Shown in pieces: positions 1-7,757 of a stretch of 64,000 bases of DNA (position 1 is the first letter of the stretch; each line of letters begins with the position of its first letter). The translations under genes and the position numbers were made by a program. The notes under the pieces were generated by a model, which saw only the letters and a program-made list of their open reading frames with translations, was not told the origin of the DNA and ran no database searches. The stretch is from Myceligenerans pegani (GTDB lineage Bacteria; Actinomycetota; Actinomycetes; Actinomycetales; Cellulomonadaceae): contig NZ_JADBGR010000107.1 in assembly GCF_014892515.1 (NCBI RefSeq), positions 332,809-396,808 of the forward strand, written 5' to 3'.

Positions 1-26
1 GGCGGCCGCCCAGGGGGACGGCCGCC
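1..26 (-). terminator. Stem-loop after the NlpC/P60 gene
   Basis: Positions 1-8 (GGCGGCCG) and 19-26 (CGGCCGCC) form a perfect 8-bp inverted repeat with a 10-nt loop, about 30 nt past the stop codon of the leftward NlpC/P60 gene. It could be an intrinsic terminator, but no T-run is visible before the window edge. Confidence 0.4.
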
Positions 27-57
27 AGGTCCGCGGAGCGTCGTCAGCGCGTGCAGG

Positions 58-942
58 TCAGGGGAACGGCCGTACGACCTTGTCCATCCGCGACGAGCTC
101 GGGAAAACGCCCACGGATTCGATCCGCAGAGGCTTTGACGCCCGGTCGGTGTGGATCATCCGTCCGGCGCCGAGGTAGATCGCCACGTGGCTCACCCCCT
201 CTGTACGCGGGTTGAGGTCCCAGAACACCAGGTCACCGCGACGCCTGTCCTTGAAGTCGATCTTGTGGGGAAGATCGCTGTCGCTGTACTGCGTATAGGA
301 AGCGGTGTGGCCTTCTGCGTCCGGGCCGGCGGTCCAGCCGTAGGCCAACCCGCCGGCGCGGATCCCTTGCAGGCTGAGTCCGGAGCAATCGAACCAGGTC
401 GGACCGTGATAGCCCAATTTGTAGGGCTTACCGAGTTGCTCCTTCGCGTACTCGATCATCGCCTCCACGCCGTGGATGGCCGGGCTCAGGCCGACCCGCC
501 ACAGGTGGTCACCGGCGGCGTTCGAGAGGAGCACGTTGCCGCTGTTGGTCACCTCGAGGGTGGTCGCGGACGACGCCCATTTCGTCGTCCCACTCGCCCA
601 CATCACATCGCCGTCGGCCTGGCGAAGCACGACGTTGCCGGCATCGGTGATCTGGGCCTTGACCGATCCGGAGCCGTCCATCTCGGGGCTCCAGATGATG
701 CCTTCGCTCGCACCGCGCAGCACCAGGTTGCCGTTCTCCTGCATCGTCAGGTTGTACCGGCCGTTCGGAGAGACCAGCTTCTCGTTGGTGTCCAGCGAGC
801 CTCCGATCGAGATCTTCGCGGGCCAGGCGGCAGCGGGCGGTGCCGCGACCACCAGGATGCCGGCAACCAGCGCGAGGGCGGCCAGGAAGCTCCAGGCGAC
901 CCGGAAGGTTCTGCCGCCGGCAGAGCGGACGTCAGTCGTCAT
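58..942 (-). CDS. Secreted NlpC/P60 endopeptidase with bulb-lectin domain
   Basis: This is a predicted peptidoglycan hydrolase that cleaves stem peptides outside the cell. The 294-aa protein has a signal peptide (about residues 1-40, ending near PPAAAWP), a B-type (bulb) lectin domain with NGNLVL and GNVVLRQ-type repeats (about 45-150) and a C-terminal NlpC/P60 domain. The catalytic cysteine is Cys186 in FDCSG, and the histidine lies in VSHVAIYLG. I chose the ATG at 942 because GAAGGAG precedes it; the reading frame is open further upstream without a signal for initiation. The lectin repeats may bind wall or capsule sugars. The upstream 120 bp and the first six residues (MTTDVR) are shared with the leader ORF at 3,428-3,490, so the gene probably belongs to the same regulon as the cell-wall cluster to its right. 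Confidence 0.85.
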   Translation of the reverse strand: MTTDVRSAGGRTFRVAWSFLAALALVAGILVVAAPPAAAWPAKISIGGSLDTNEKLVSPNGRYNLTMQENGNLVLRGASEGIIWSPEMDGSGSVKAQITDAGNVVLRQADGDVMWASGTTKWASSATTLEVTNSGNVLLSNAAGDHLWRVGLSPAIHGVEAMIEYAKEQLGKPYKLGYHGPTWFDCSGLSLQGIRAGGLAYGWTAGPDAEGHTASYTQYSDSDLPHKIDFKDRRRGDLVFWDLNPRTEGVSHVAIYLGAGRMIHTDRASKPLRIESVGVFPSSSRMDKVVRPFP

Positions 943-1063
943 GATCGTGCTCCTTCGCAGAGATGTGGTGGCCCGGGGCGGAGCACCCCGGTCCGCTCCG
1001 AAGGTAGGAAGCGGGCGACGCGGCACGACTCCCGCACACCGCCCGTACCTGAGGCATCGCCCG
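925..1063 (-). repeat. Duplicated upstream module, copy A
   Basis: About 135 bp covering the start region and upstream of the NlpC/P60 gene is clearly similar to 3,478-3,612. Shared blocks include the start MTTDVR, CTTCGCAGAG, CCGAAGGTAGGA, CGACTCCCGCAC and two GTACGGGC words spaced about 18 nt apart (leftward strand). It probably carries a common promoter and operator. The core elements have not been mapped. Confidence 0.6.
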
Positions 1064-1108
1064 TACCCGCCCCGGACCGGGTACGGAGCGTGCCGGGTAC
1101 GGGTGACC

Positions 1109-1142
1109 GCAACTCATTCCCACGGCAGGCAACTCATTCCCA
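1109..1142. repeat. 14-bp direct repeat at a stop codon
   Basis: GCAACTCATTCCCA occurs at 1109-1122 and again at 1129-1142. The right copy contains the stop codon of the lipoprotein gene that ends at 1134. This looks like a small 20-bp tandem duplication with no obvious function. Confidence 0.6.
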
Positions 1143-1910
1143 GAGCAGGTCGACCAGGGCCATCCGCCCGCCGTCGGTCCACGCGTTCGCGAGCACGCAG
1201 GCACCGGCCTGCGCGCAGTCCACCGCCGCACCCGCCCGCGGCATCTCGCGCCGCACGCGCAGCGTGGCGGTCACCGAACCGTCTCCGTCGGCGATCAGCC
1301 GGACGCCGTCGTCGTAGAGGCACTCCGCCGCCACGACCCCGCGAGCATCGGTCGGGCACTGCACGATCCGTACCTCCGCTCCCGGCTCGTACCCTGTGCC
1401 GTTCACGGTGACGCTGCCGTCGGCGGTGTCGAGATCCAGCTCGGACAGCTCGAGCGCCGGCGCCTCCGGTATCGACGCCCCGGCCGGCAGCCGAGCCTGC
1501 GCCGCGGCGACGACACGGTCGGTCAGGTCCGCGACCGCCAGTGTGCACGGCTCCCCGGCGCAGTCCACCTCGGCCACCGCGCCGACGTGGACGAAGCCCT
1601 TCACTGGACGCGTCGTCTCGATCCGACCGTCGTCGTCGGCCATGACCTGCTCCATGGTCGACATGTCGCACCGGTCGAGCGCGCTCGCGCCCGCTGAGGT
1701 GCCACCCGTGCACTGCACCAGGTACTGCCCGCCGCCCTCGTCGTACCCGGTGCCGTGCACGATCCACGCACCGCCGGCACCCTCCACCGTCAGGCTCGGC
1801 CCGCCGTGCGACGACAGCGCGCTCTCGGCGGACCGCTGCGGCTCCGGCGGAAACGCCGTCGTGCAGGCCGCGAGGGCCAGCACGACGGCGCCGAGGAGCA
1901 GGCGCCTCAC
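1134..1910 (-). CDS. Lipoprotein with two neocarzinostatin-like repeats
   Basis: The 258-aa product starts at a GTG that overlaps the stop of the amidase gene as GTGA, so the two are translationally coupled. It has a lipoprotein signal (RRLLLGAVVLALAAC) and should be membrane anchored. Two similar segments follow, each opening with a G-T/G-Y turn and a VQC strand (YLVQCTGG and VRIVQCPTD), each with about four cysteines. This pattern resembles the neocarzinostatin/macromomycin Ig-like fold, where such cysteines form disulfides. That family assignment comes from the pattern only. A role beside the amidase and GerMN-like protein at the cell wall is inferred from the operon. Confidence 0.65.
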   Translation of the reverse strand: MRRLLLGAVVLALAACTTAFPPEPQRSAESALSSHGGPSLTVEGAGGAWIVHGTGYDEGGGQYLVQCTGGTSAGASALDRCDMSTMEQVMADDDGRIETTRPVKGFVHVGAVAEVDCAGEPCTLAVADLTDRVVAAAQARLPAGASIPEAPALELSELDLDTADGSVTVNGTGYEPGAEVRIVQCPTDARGVVAAECLYDDGVRLIADGDGSVTATLRVRREMPRAGAAVDCAQAGACVLANAWTDGGRMALVDLLWE

Positions 1911-2599
1911 GGGTAACCCAGGTAGACGTCGACACCCAGCCCGATCAGGCCGCTCCAGGCCGCCCGGTTCCGCATCCAGTCCACGCCGCGTTGCCACACG
2001 TGGAACTCCTGCTCGAGATAGCACGCCACGGCGTTGGTCTGGTTCAGCTCACCGAGGTCGGTCCGGTACACGAGCCTGTCGTTGTCACCCGGGCTGCTGG
2101 CTCCCACGCGCGACACGAGGTCCGCCGCACACTCCCGTCCCGCGGCCGACACGTACAGCCCGTGCGTGCCGTACTTCGAAGGCGCCGGGTCCGGATCACA
2201 CGACACGTTGAGCGCGTTGGAGTGGAGCGGGATGTGCAGGTCCGCGCCCACCCTGTTCGAGTTGGCGATGTTCTCGCGGGTCAGGCCGTTGCCACGGACC
2301 ACCCGGTAGCCCCGCCTGGTCAGGTTCAGGTGGTCGGGGTCGTCACCGATCGCCGCGGAGACCGCCAAGGCGTAGGAGTTCGCGTTCTCGCTGAACCCGT
2401 CGCACCCGGTGTTGGTGACGCACGTGTCGCCGCCGCGGTCGTGGCACGCCTGCGACAGGTAGATCACCTTGCCGTTCCAGGCGCCGTCGGGCACATAGGT
2501 CACGTCCGCGGACGCGGACGGCGCCACCGCGAGGAGACCGGCCCCGGTCAGGAGAAACGCGGTCACGACGGACAGGACACGTCGGAGTGTCGCGTTCAT
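1907..2599 (-). CDS. Secreted N-acetylmuramoyl-L-alanine amidase, Amidase_3-like
   Basis: This is a predicted zinc amidase that removes stem peptides from muramic acid. The 230-aa protein has a signal peptide (residues 1-31, ending SASA) and an Amidase_3-like domain. Candidate zinc ligands are His53 (QACHD), Glu71 (SENAN) and His126 (LHSNA). LGELNQT and the closing GVDVYLGYP also fit the family. I chose the ATG at 2599, which follows GAGGTGATC; a GTG nine bases upstream is possible. The gene lies between a GerMN-like gene (10 nt upstream) and a lipoprotein gene (4-nt overlap), which indicates one leftward operon. His53 is followed by Asp where many relatives have a Gly-His type motif, so activity is likely but not certain. 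Confidence 0.75.
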   Translation of the reverse strand: MNATLRRVLSVVTAFLLTGAGLLAVAPSASADVTYVPDGAWNGKVIYLSQACHDRGGDTCVTNTGCDGFSENANSYALAVSAAIGDDPDHLNLTRRGYRVVRGNGLTRENIANSNRVGADLHIPLHSNALNVSCDPDPAPSKYGTHGLYVSAAGRECAADLVSRVGASSPGDNDRLVYRTDLGELNQTNAVACYLEQEFHVWQRGVDWMRNRAAWSGLIGLGVDVYLGYP

Positions 2600-2609
2600 G
2601 GTGATCACC

Positions 2610-3431
2610 TCAGTCCAGCTCGATCGGCAGGGTGGTGGCGACGCACATGTCGCCGCCCGACGCGTACGCGAAGGCGAGGCAGTCGCCGTCCAGCGTGAAG
2701 GTCACCGAGTCGACGGCGCCGTTGCTGTGCGCCGTGAACAGCAGCGCCTGCCACACGTCGCTCGGATGCGCCGCACCGTCGGCGAGCGCATCGTCGAACC
2801 CGGTTGCCACGTCGACCGTCGCCGCACCGGCGACCAGCCGCACCTTCGCGGGCGCCAGGTCGGCGTCCGGCAGCAACGCGGAAAGCGTGTCGTCGACCGC
2901 CGTCGCCAGCGTGTCGGACGGCTCCCCCGCGCTCGGCTCGCCGGTCCGACGCTCCCCCGTCGCCAGGTCACAGCCCAGGTCAGGCGTCGTGGAACCGTCC
3001 GTGGAGCGGGAGCCCTGCGGGATGTCGGGACAGACGGGAGCCGCTCCGGCGACGCCCGGTGCTCCTGGGTTCCCGACTGCCTCGTCGGCCGCCCGGCGCT
3101 CGGCACCCGGCTCCACTTCGAACCCGCCGACGACGATGGTCCAGCCGTCCATGACGTCCGCCGACTCCTCGAGCCACTCGTTCGCGACTCGCGGGTCCTT
3201 GGAGACGTCCACCCGCGCGACCCTGGTGGACTCGGAGAACTCGGTGACGATCGGGCTGGCGAGGAAAGCCAGGCGTGCCTGGTGCTGCGCGTCCGACCCG
3301 CGGTCCTGGCCGACGGCGCCGTGAGCGCCGAGCGGTACGAGCGCGGCACCCATGGCCACCGCGGCGGTCACCACCGCCGCCCATCTACGGCGGTGCGTCG
3401 CCCGACGCACCGCCGGTCTCGATTCGCTCAT
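2610..3431 (-). CDS. Membrane-anchored GerMN-like protein
   Basis: The 273-aa protein has a basic N-terminus and one membrane segment or signal (about residues 20-42). A low-complexity middle follows, rich in Gly, Ser and Pro. The C-terminal 100 residues read like a GerMN domain: VRLVAGAATVDVATGF, then LLFTAHSNGAVDSVTFTLDG. GerMN proteins are extracytoplasmic and often accompany amidases. The ATG at 3431 follows GGAGAGG and overlaps the stop of a 20-codon upstream ORF as ATGA. It is first in an operon with the amidase and the lipoprotein. No catalytic motif is visible. Confidence 0.6.
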   Translation of the reverse strand: MSESRPAVRRATHRRRWAAVVTAAVAMGAALVPLGAHGAVGQDRGSDAQHQARLAFLASPIVTEFSESTRVARVDVSKDPRVANEWLEESADVMDGWTIVVGGFEVEPGAERRAADEAVGNPGAPGVAGAAPVCPDIPQGSRSTDGSTTPDLGCDLATGERRTGEPSAGEPSDTLATAVDDTLSALLPDADLAPAKVRLVAGAATVDVATGFDDALADGAAHPSDVWQALLFTAHSNGAVDSVTFTLDGDCLAFAYASGGDMCVATTLPIELD

Positions 3432-3490
3432 GAGATGCCCTCTCCATCGTTCAGGCGTGATGGACGAGTCAGACGGACATCGGTCGTCAT
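3428..3490 (-). CDS. 20-aa leader peptide
   Basis: A 20-codon ORF starts at the ATG at 3490 (MTTDVRLTRP...) and its TGA overlaps the ATG of the GerMN-like gene as ATGA. Its first six codons match those of the NlpC/P60 gene at 942, and the DNA upstream of both starts is similar. Either this is a real leader that couples translation into the operon, or it is the stub of an N-terminus left by recombination between the two loci. The similar upstream region and the exact 4-nt overlap favour a functional leader. Confidence 0.5.
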   Translation of the reverse strand: MTTDVRLTRPSRLNDGEGIS

Positions 3491-3612
3491 GATGTTGTCC
3501 CTTCGCAGAGGTGGTCGGCCCGAGGCGGAGCGCCTGGGTCCGATCCGAAGGTAGGAGGCGTGCGAGGCGGCGCGACTCCCGCACCATGCCCGTACCGAGG
3601 CCATCGCCCGTA
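3478..3612 (-). repeat. Duplicated upstream module, copy B
   Basis: This is the second copy of the module at 925-1063. On the leftward strand it has GTACGGGC twice, then CCTACCTTCGGA, then the start codon of the leader ORF. The remaining sequence up to 3,788 holds the start region of the rightward MDMPI-family gene, including a possible 21-codon ORF (ATG at 3727) whose stop overlaps the ATG at 3789. I see no other gene there. Confidence 0.6.
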
Positions 3613-3788
3613 CGGGCTCATGCAGCTGAGCACCGGACGGACCCGCCGGCCACGGCTGGCTTCCCCGGACGTTCCACGCGGGCGCCGGGTCTCCATCACG
3701 ATCAGCGCGGTCGCAAGGACCCACCGATGAGTTCGACCGGCGCCCCGCGTCAGCCAGAGCACAACGACTCCTCGGAAGGACAACCGCA

Positions 3789-4592
3789 ATGACCGAGCTG
3801 AACGCCGAGCACGCCCGGCGGACGATCGTCGAGCACACCCGACGCCTGTCCGAATCCGCCGCCGCGGCCGGACCCGACGCCGTCGTGCCGACAACCCCCG
3901 AGTGGACCGTCACCGACCTGGTCGCGCACGTGGGCCAGACCCAGCACTGGACCGCGGAGATCATCGAGCGGCGCATCACCGACCCCGCACACCTGCCCAC
4001 GCAGATGGCCGAGCTCCCCGCCGATCCCGGCGAATGGGAGGCGTGGTTGACGCGATCCGCGCAGCGCGTCGCGAGCGCGTTCTCCGACGACGCACTCGAC
4101 GCCCAGGTGTTCAACGCCGCGGGCGACGAGCGGCCCGGCACGCGGTTCTGGCTGTCCAACATCCTCAACGAGACGGTCGTCCACGGCTTCGACGCCGCCA
4201 GCACGGCAGGTCGAGGCGTCGACGTCGACGCCGACGTCGCGGGCGCGCTCATCAGCCACCACCTCGCGATGCTCACGTCCCCCACGTGGGAGAGGCTGCG
4301 GTCCGAGTCCGCCCACGCCATCCGGGGCACCGGGCAGGCCCTGCAGTGGCAGGCCACCGACACCACGCACGACACGGGCGCCTGGTTCGTCGAGCGGCTG
4401 CCCGACGGCGCCAGGTGGCGGCCCGGAACCGGGCGAGCCGACGTGACGGTGACCGGCCCGGCAGGGCCGCTGCTGCTGACCCTGACCCGCCGTCTCCCCC
4501 TCGCCGATGGTGGATCCACCGGCGTGCACATCGACGGCGACGCCGTCCTCGCCCGGCACTGGCTCGACAACACGGCCCACATCGCCGACTGA
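3789..4592 (+). CDS. Maleylpyruvate isomerase family, mycothiol-dependent type
   Basis: The 267-aa protein has the DinB-like MDMPI N-terminal domain (about residues 10-150) followed by a small C-terminal domain. Likely metal ligands are the His in LVAHVGQ and the Glu and His in NETVVHGFD. Family members use mycothiol, the actinobacterial thiol, in isomerisation or conjugation, but the substrate cannot be read from the sequence. The ATG follows GGAAGGACAACCGCA. The LLM oxidoreductase gene starts 14 nt downstream, so the two probably form an operon for a small redox or detoxification step. Confidence 0.8.
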   Translation: MTELNAEHARRTIVEHTRRLSESAAAAGPDAVVPTTPEWTVTDLVAHVGQTQHWTAEIIERRITDPAHLPTQMAELPADPGEWEAWLTRSAQRVASAFSDDALDAQVFNAAGDERPGTRFWLSNILNETVVHGFDAASTAGRGVDVDADVAGALISHHLAMLTSPTWERLRSESAHAIRGTGQALQWQATDTTHDTGAWFVERLPDGARWRPGTGRADVTVTGPAGPLLLTLTRRLPLADGGSTGVHIDGDAVLARHWLDNTAHIAD

Positions 4593-4606
4593 GGAGGAGT
4601 TCAGAG

Positions 4607-5413
4607 ATGACGAAGCCGTTCCGATTCGGGGTCGTGGCCCCGGTCTTGACCGACCTGCCCACGTGGCGGGACCAGGTGCGCCGGATCGCCGGCAGCGGCT
4701 ACTCGACGCTGCTCATGCCCGACGTCCCGCGGTGGCAGCCGGCGCCCGCGCCGGCGCTCGCCCTCGCGGCCGCGCAGGCGGACCTGCGCGTCGGCACCTG
4801 GGTGTACGCCTCGCCGTTGCGCCCGGCCTGGACGATCGCGTGGGAGGCGCACTCGCTGTCGGTGCTCACCGAGGGTCGTTTCGAGATGGGCATCGGCACC
4901 GGCCGCCCGGGGATCGAGGAGGAACTCCGCGACCTCGCGATGCCGGTCACCCCGCCGCGAGAGCGACTCGCCGAGGTGCGGCGGGCCGTGACGATGCTAC
5001 GAGACCTGGACGGCCCCGACCTGCGCACGCCGGTCGTCATGGCCGTGCGCGGGCCGAGGGCCCGGGCGCTGGCCGCCGAGGTCGCCGACACGGTCACGAT
5101 CGCCGCGATGCCGGGCGACACCCGCGCCGAGGTGACGGAACGGGTGCGAGAGTTCCACGGCGGGCGGGACGTCGAGCTCGCGCTCCACGTGCCCGTCGTC
5201 GGCGACGACGTCGCGCCGTTCATGGCGCCGCCGGACCTCGACCCGGCCGCGCTGCGCGAGGCGGACTCGCTGGCGATCCTCCCCGACGACCCGTCGGCGG
5301 CCGCCGACGAGATCCAGCGACGCCGGGAGGAGATCGGCTACTCGTACTTCGTCTTCGGCGCCGGGGCCGCCGACCGACTCGCCCCGCTCGTCGCCGACCT
5401 TTCCGGGCGATAG
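4607..5413 (+). CDS. LLM-class F420/flavin-dependent oxidoreductase
   Basis: This 268-aa TIM-barrel protein resembles luciferase-like monooxygenases, which use F420 or FMN. Visible features are FRFGVVAPV at the N-terminus, LRVGTWVYASPLRP, the LTEGRFEMGIGTG loop typical of the family, and a C-terminal SAAADEIQRRREEIGYSYFVFG segment. The ATG follows GAGGAGGAG with good spacing. It lies 14 nt after the MDMPI-family gene in the same orientation. F420 use is likely from the LLM pattern, but FMN cannot be excluded and the substrate is unknown. Confidence 0.8.
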   Translation: MTKPFRFGVVAPVLTDLPTWRDQVRRIAGSGYSTLLMPDVPRWQPAPAPALALAAAQADLRVGTWVYASPLRPAWTIAWEAHSLSVLTEGRFEMGIGTGRPGIEEELRDLAMPVTPPRERLAEVRRAVTMLRDLDGPDLRTPVVMAVRGPRARALAAEVADTVTIAAMPGDTRAEVTERVREFHGGRDVELALHVPVVGDDVAPFMAPPDLDPAALREADSLAILPDDPSAAADEIQRRREEIGYSYFVFGAGAADRLAPLVADLSGR

Positions 5414-5487
5414 CGCAGTTCGGACCACCCGGTCCGGCCGTCGCCCGGCCGCGGCCGCGTCACGTACGGGACGTGGAACGCCGCACG

Positions 5488-6021
5488 TCACTCCGCGGGT
5501 CCGATCCGGAGGACGGCAGCGGTGTCGCGGATCTCGACGACCTTCAGGCTCATGGCGTCGTTGATGGTCGCGGCGGGCCCCCTGCCGCAGCTGAGCCGGA
5601 CACCACCGCCACCGTTCGTGGACACACCGCCACCCCCGGAGCAACCCGAGACGCTGTAACCCGACCCCGTCACCGGTGCGGCCAGTTCCACCGCTCCGCC
5701 TGCGATCGCCGTCACCTCGATCGGCCCGAGGCCGTACGGCTCCGGCACGGTGACGACGTCCCCCACGGCGACCTCGATCTCACAGGCACCGTCGGCGCAC
5801 GGCCCGGTCGGTGAGGGAGACGGGGCGGCCGTTTCCGTGGGGGCCGGACTGGGATCGGGACCGGGGCGGTCCGACGACGTCCCGGACGCGGGCCCGCTGG
5901 GCTCGCTCTCGGCAGGCGACCCACCCGATGGCTGCGAGGAACACGACGTGAGAGCTGCGAGCACGACAGCCACGACGACGGTGACGACGGCAGACGACGA
6001 CCTACGCATCATGACCGCCAT
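5488..6021 (-). CDS. Hypothetical lipoprotein
   Basis: The product of about 177 aa has a lipoprotein signal with the lipobox LTSC, then a Ser/Pro/Gly-rich linker of about 50 residues and a compact C-terminal domain of about 90 residues. That domain has four cysteines and a strongly Gly-rich loop. I recognise no family. The start is uncertain among ATGs at 6021, 6012 and 6009; GGTGGGG precedes the first. It faces the LLM gene convergently across 74 nt. Confidence 0.6.
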   Translation of the reverse strand: MAVMMRRSSSAVVTVVVAVVLAALTSCSSQPSGGSPAESEPSGPASGTSSDRPGPDPSPAPTETAAPSPSPTGPCADGACEIEVAVGDVVTVPEPYGLGPIEVTAIAGGAVELAAPVTGSGYSVSGCSGGGGVSTNGGGGVRLSCGRGPAATINDAMSLKVVEIRDTAAVLRIGPAE

Positions 6022-6189
6022 CGAACCCCACCATGACCGGGACCCCTCCCGCTCGCGTCGACACAGCGTCCGGCACACCAGAGTCTCGGCAGGAACGGTG
6101 CGCCCGCGACCACCTTGCGCCTGGACCTGCTGCCGCCCCGCCGCTCATGCTGGTGTTCGACGGCGCCAGTGCCCGCGCGGGAACCGGTA

Positions 6190-6693
6190 CACGACCGTGC
6201 CCGCCGAGCTCGCGGCGGCCTTCCGCCCGGGCGACCAGCTCCACGTCGTGCAGTCGACCGGGGCACTGCTGCACGTGCCGGGACCGGTGCAGGCCGCCGT
6301 GACCGCCCAGGTCGACGCCGCCGTCGACGCCTTCGCCCAGCTCCGGACACGCCCGCCCGCCGCGATCAGCCACTTCTGGACCGCGTTCGCCGACGCCCTG
6401 TCCGACGACGACGCGTGCACCACATCGAGGCCGCCAACGCCGACGACGTGCGCCGCGCCCAGCAGGCCGGACGCTCGACGACCCGCCTCCGCGTCTCGGA
6501 CCGGATGCGCCAGGACATGATCGCCGACCTACCGGAACTGGGCCTGTCCAACTGGGAGAACGGGCGCCTGCTCGGCCGGGCCGGCGTGCTCACCGGCTCC
6601 GACCTCACCACCCGCCGCATGTACACCCACCAACGCCGACCAGCACCGCTGACCCACCCGCCCGCGGCCGATCAGGCCTTCGGCACCCGCTAG
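6190..6693 (+). pseudogene. Remnant of a ProA/aldehyde-dehydrogenase-like gene
   Basis: Two reading frames carry adjoining pieces of one protein. The first (to about 6,415) reads VPAELAAAFRPGDQLHVVQSTG and continues to FWTAFADALSDDDA. The second resumes as HIEAANADDVRRAQQAGRS and RVSDRMRQDMIADL, which resembles the N-terminal region of glutamate-5-semialdehyde dehydrogenase-like proteins (AN-D-x-A-G, SDRM). The frame changes near 6,415. No nucleotide-binding or catalytic cysteine region follows, and the ORF ends at 6,693 in unrelated-looking sequence. It is frameshifted and truncated. The family call rests on a short motif stretch. Confidence 0.5.
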
Positions 6694-6715
6694 GCGGGTC
6701 GTCACGCCGACCCGC

Positions 6716-7579
6716 CTACGATCTCGACGCGTCCTGGCCGGTGAGGGCCCAGCTCGCCAACAGGCTCAGGGCGCGCGCGGACGGTGAGCCGGGCTCGGCC
6801 GAGTAGGCGTAGAGCGTCGTATCGGCGTCGCCCGGGAGGGTCAGGGTCTCGTACTCGACGGTCAGGTCGCCGACCTCCGGGTGGCGCAGCCGCTTGGACC
6901 CGTGGGTGCGCTGGTTGACGCGGTGCTCGTCCCACCACGTGACGAACTCGGCGCTGGACTCGCGGAGCTGGGCGATCAGCTCGGCCGTGGCCCGGTCGGC
7001 CGGGTCGTTGCCCGCCTCGAGGCGGAGGTTCTCCACGGCGGTCCGGGCCTGTTCCTCCCAGTCGACGAACAGCGACCGTGCCTCGCCGTCCAGCAGCATC
7101 CACCGCGCGTAGTTGCGCTCCCGGGCGGGGAACCGCTCGAAATCCGTGAACAGGGCCTTGGCCATCCGGTTCTGTGCCAGCACGTCCGCGCGGCGTCCCA
7201 GGACGAGAACCGGCACGTCACCGAGGGCGTCCAGCAGCTGGTACAGCCCGGGGCGGACCCGCTGGACCGGGCGCGAGCGCAGGCGGGGAGGCGTCGCGTC
7301 CAGGCCGATCAGAGCGGCGAGATGGGCTCGTCCCGCCTCGTCCAGGCCCAGTGCGCGTCCGATGGCGTCCGCCACGGACGGCGACGGCACGATGCGCCGA
7401 CCCTGCTCCAGGCGCGCGTAGTAGTCGGTCGAGACTCCGGCGAGGAACGCGACCTCCTCACGCCGCAGGCCCGGAACCCGCCGCACGCGGCCATCGGCGG
7501 GCAGCCCTGCCCGAGACGGGTCGCACTGGCCGCGCGCCCGGCGCAGGAAGTCCGCCAGTTCCGTGTTCCTCTCCGCCAT
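6716..7579 (-). CDS. XRE-family regulator with MmyB-type ligand domain
   Basis: The 287-aa protein has an N-terminal helix-turn-helix (about residues 5-75) with the phrase VPGLRREEVAFLAGVSTDYYARLEQG. A C-terminal MmyB-like PAS domain follows (about 100-275). Such regulators are thought to sense small ligands and very often sit divergently from an SDR gene, as here with the gene at 7,758. The ATG at 7579 begins MAERNTELADFL. It probably controls the SDR through the inverted repeat at 7,634-7,659. A second, N-terminally broken member of this family is at 53.5 kb. Confidence 0.85.
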   Translation of the reverse strand: MAERNTELADFLRRARGQCDPSRAGLPADGRVRRVPGLRREEVAFLAGVSTDYYARLEQGRRIVPSPSVADAIGRALGLDEAGRAHLAALIGLDATPPRLRSRPVQRVRPGLYQLLDALGDVPVLVLGRRADVLAQNRMAKALFTDFERFPARERNYARWMLLDGEARSLFVDWEEQARTAVENLRLEAGNDPADRATAELIAQLRESSAEFVTWWDEHRVNQRTHGSKRLRHPEVGDLTVEYETLTLPGDADTTLYAYSAEPGSPSARALSLLASWALTGQDASRS

Positions 7580-7633
7580 ACACCCATTCTCGCCGGATAC
7601 CAGGGGTCGCCTACCGCACCGGGTAGACCTCTG

Positions 7634-7659
7634 CGTCCTAGGTTGCTCGTCCCAGGACG
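7634..7659. promoter_or_regulatory. Inverted repeat between XRE regulator and SDR
   Basis: CGTCCTAGG (7634-7642) and CCCAGGACG (7651-7659) form an inverted repeat with one mismatch in the 178-bp divergent gap. It is a candidate operator for the MmyB-type regulator and overlaps a TAGGTT-like -10 for the SDR gene. Confidence 0.4.
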
Positions 7660-7757
7660 AGGAGGGAGGGCTATGACGCTTTCCGGCAGGGCGGAGCGCA
7701 GAAGGCTTGAGGTGTCGGCGGGCGCTGCCGACACGACCTTCCCGAGGAGATGCGATC

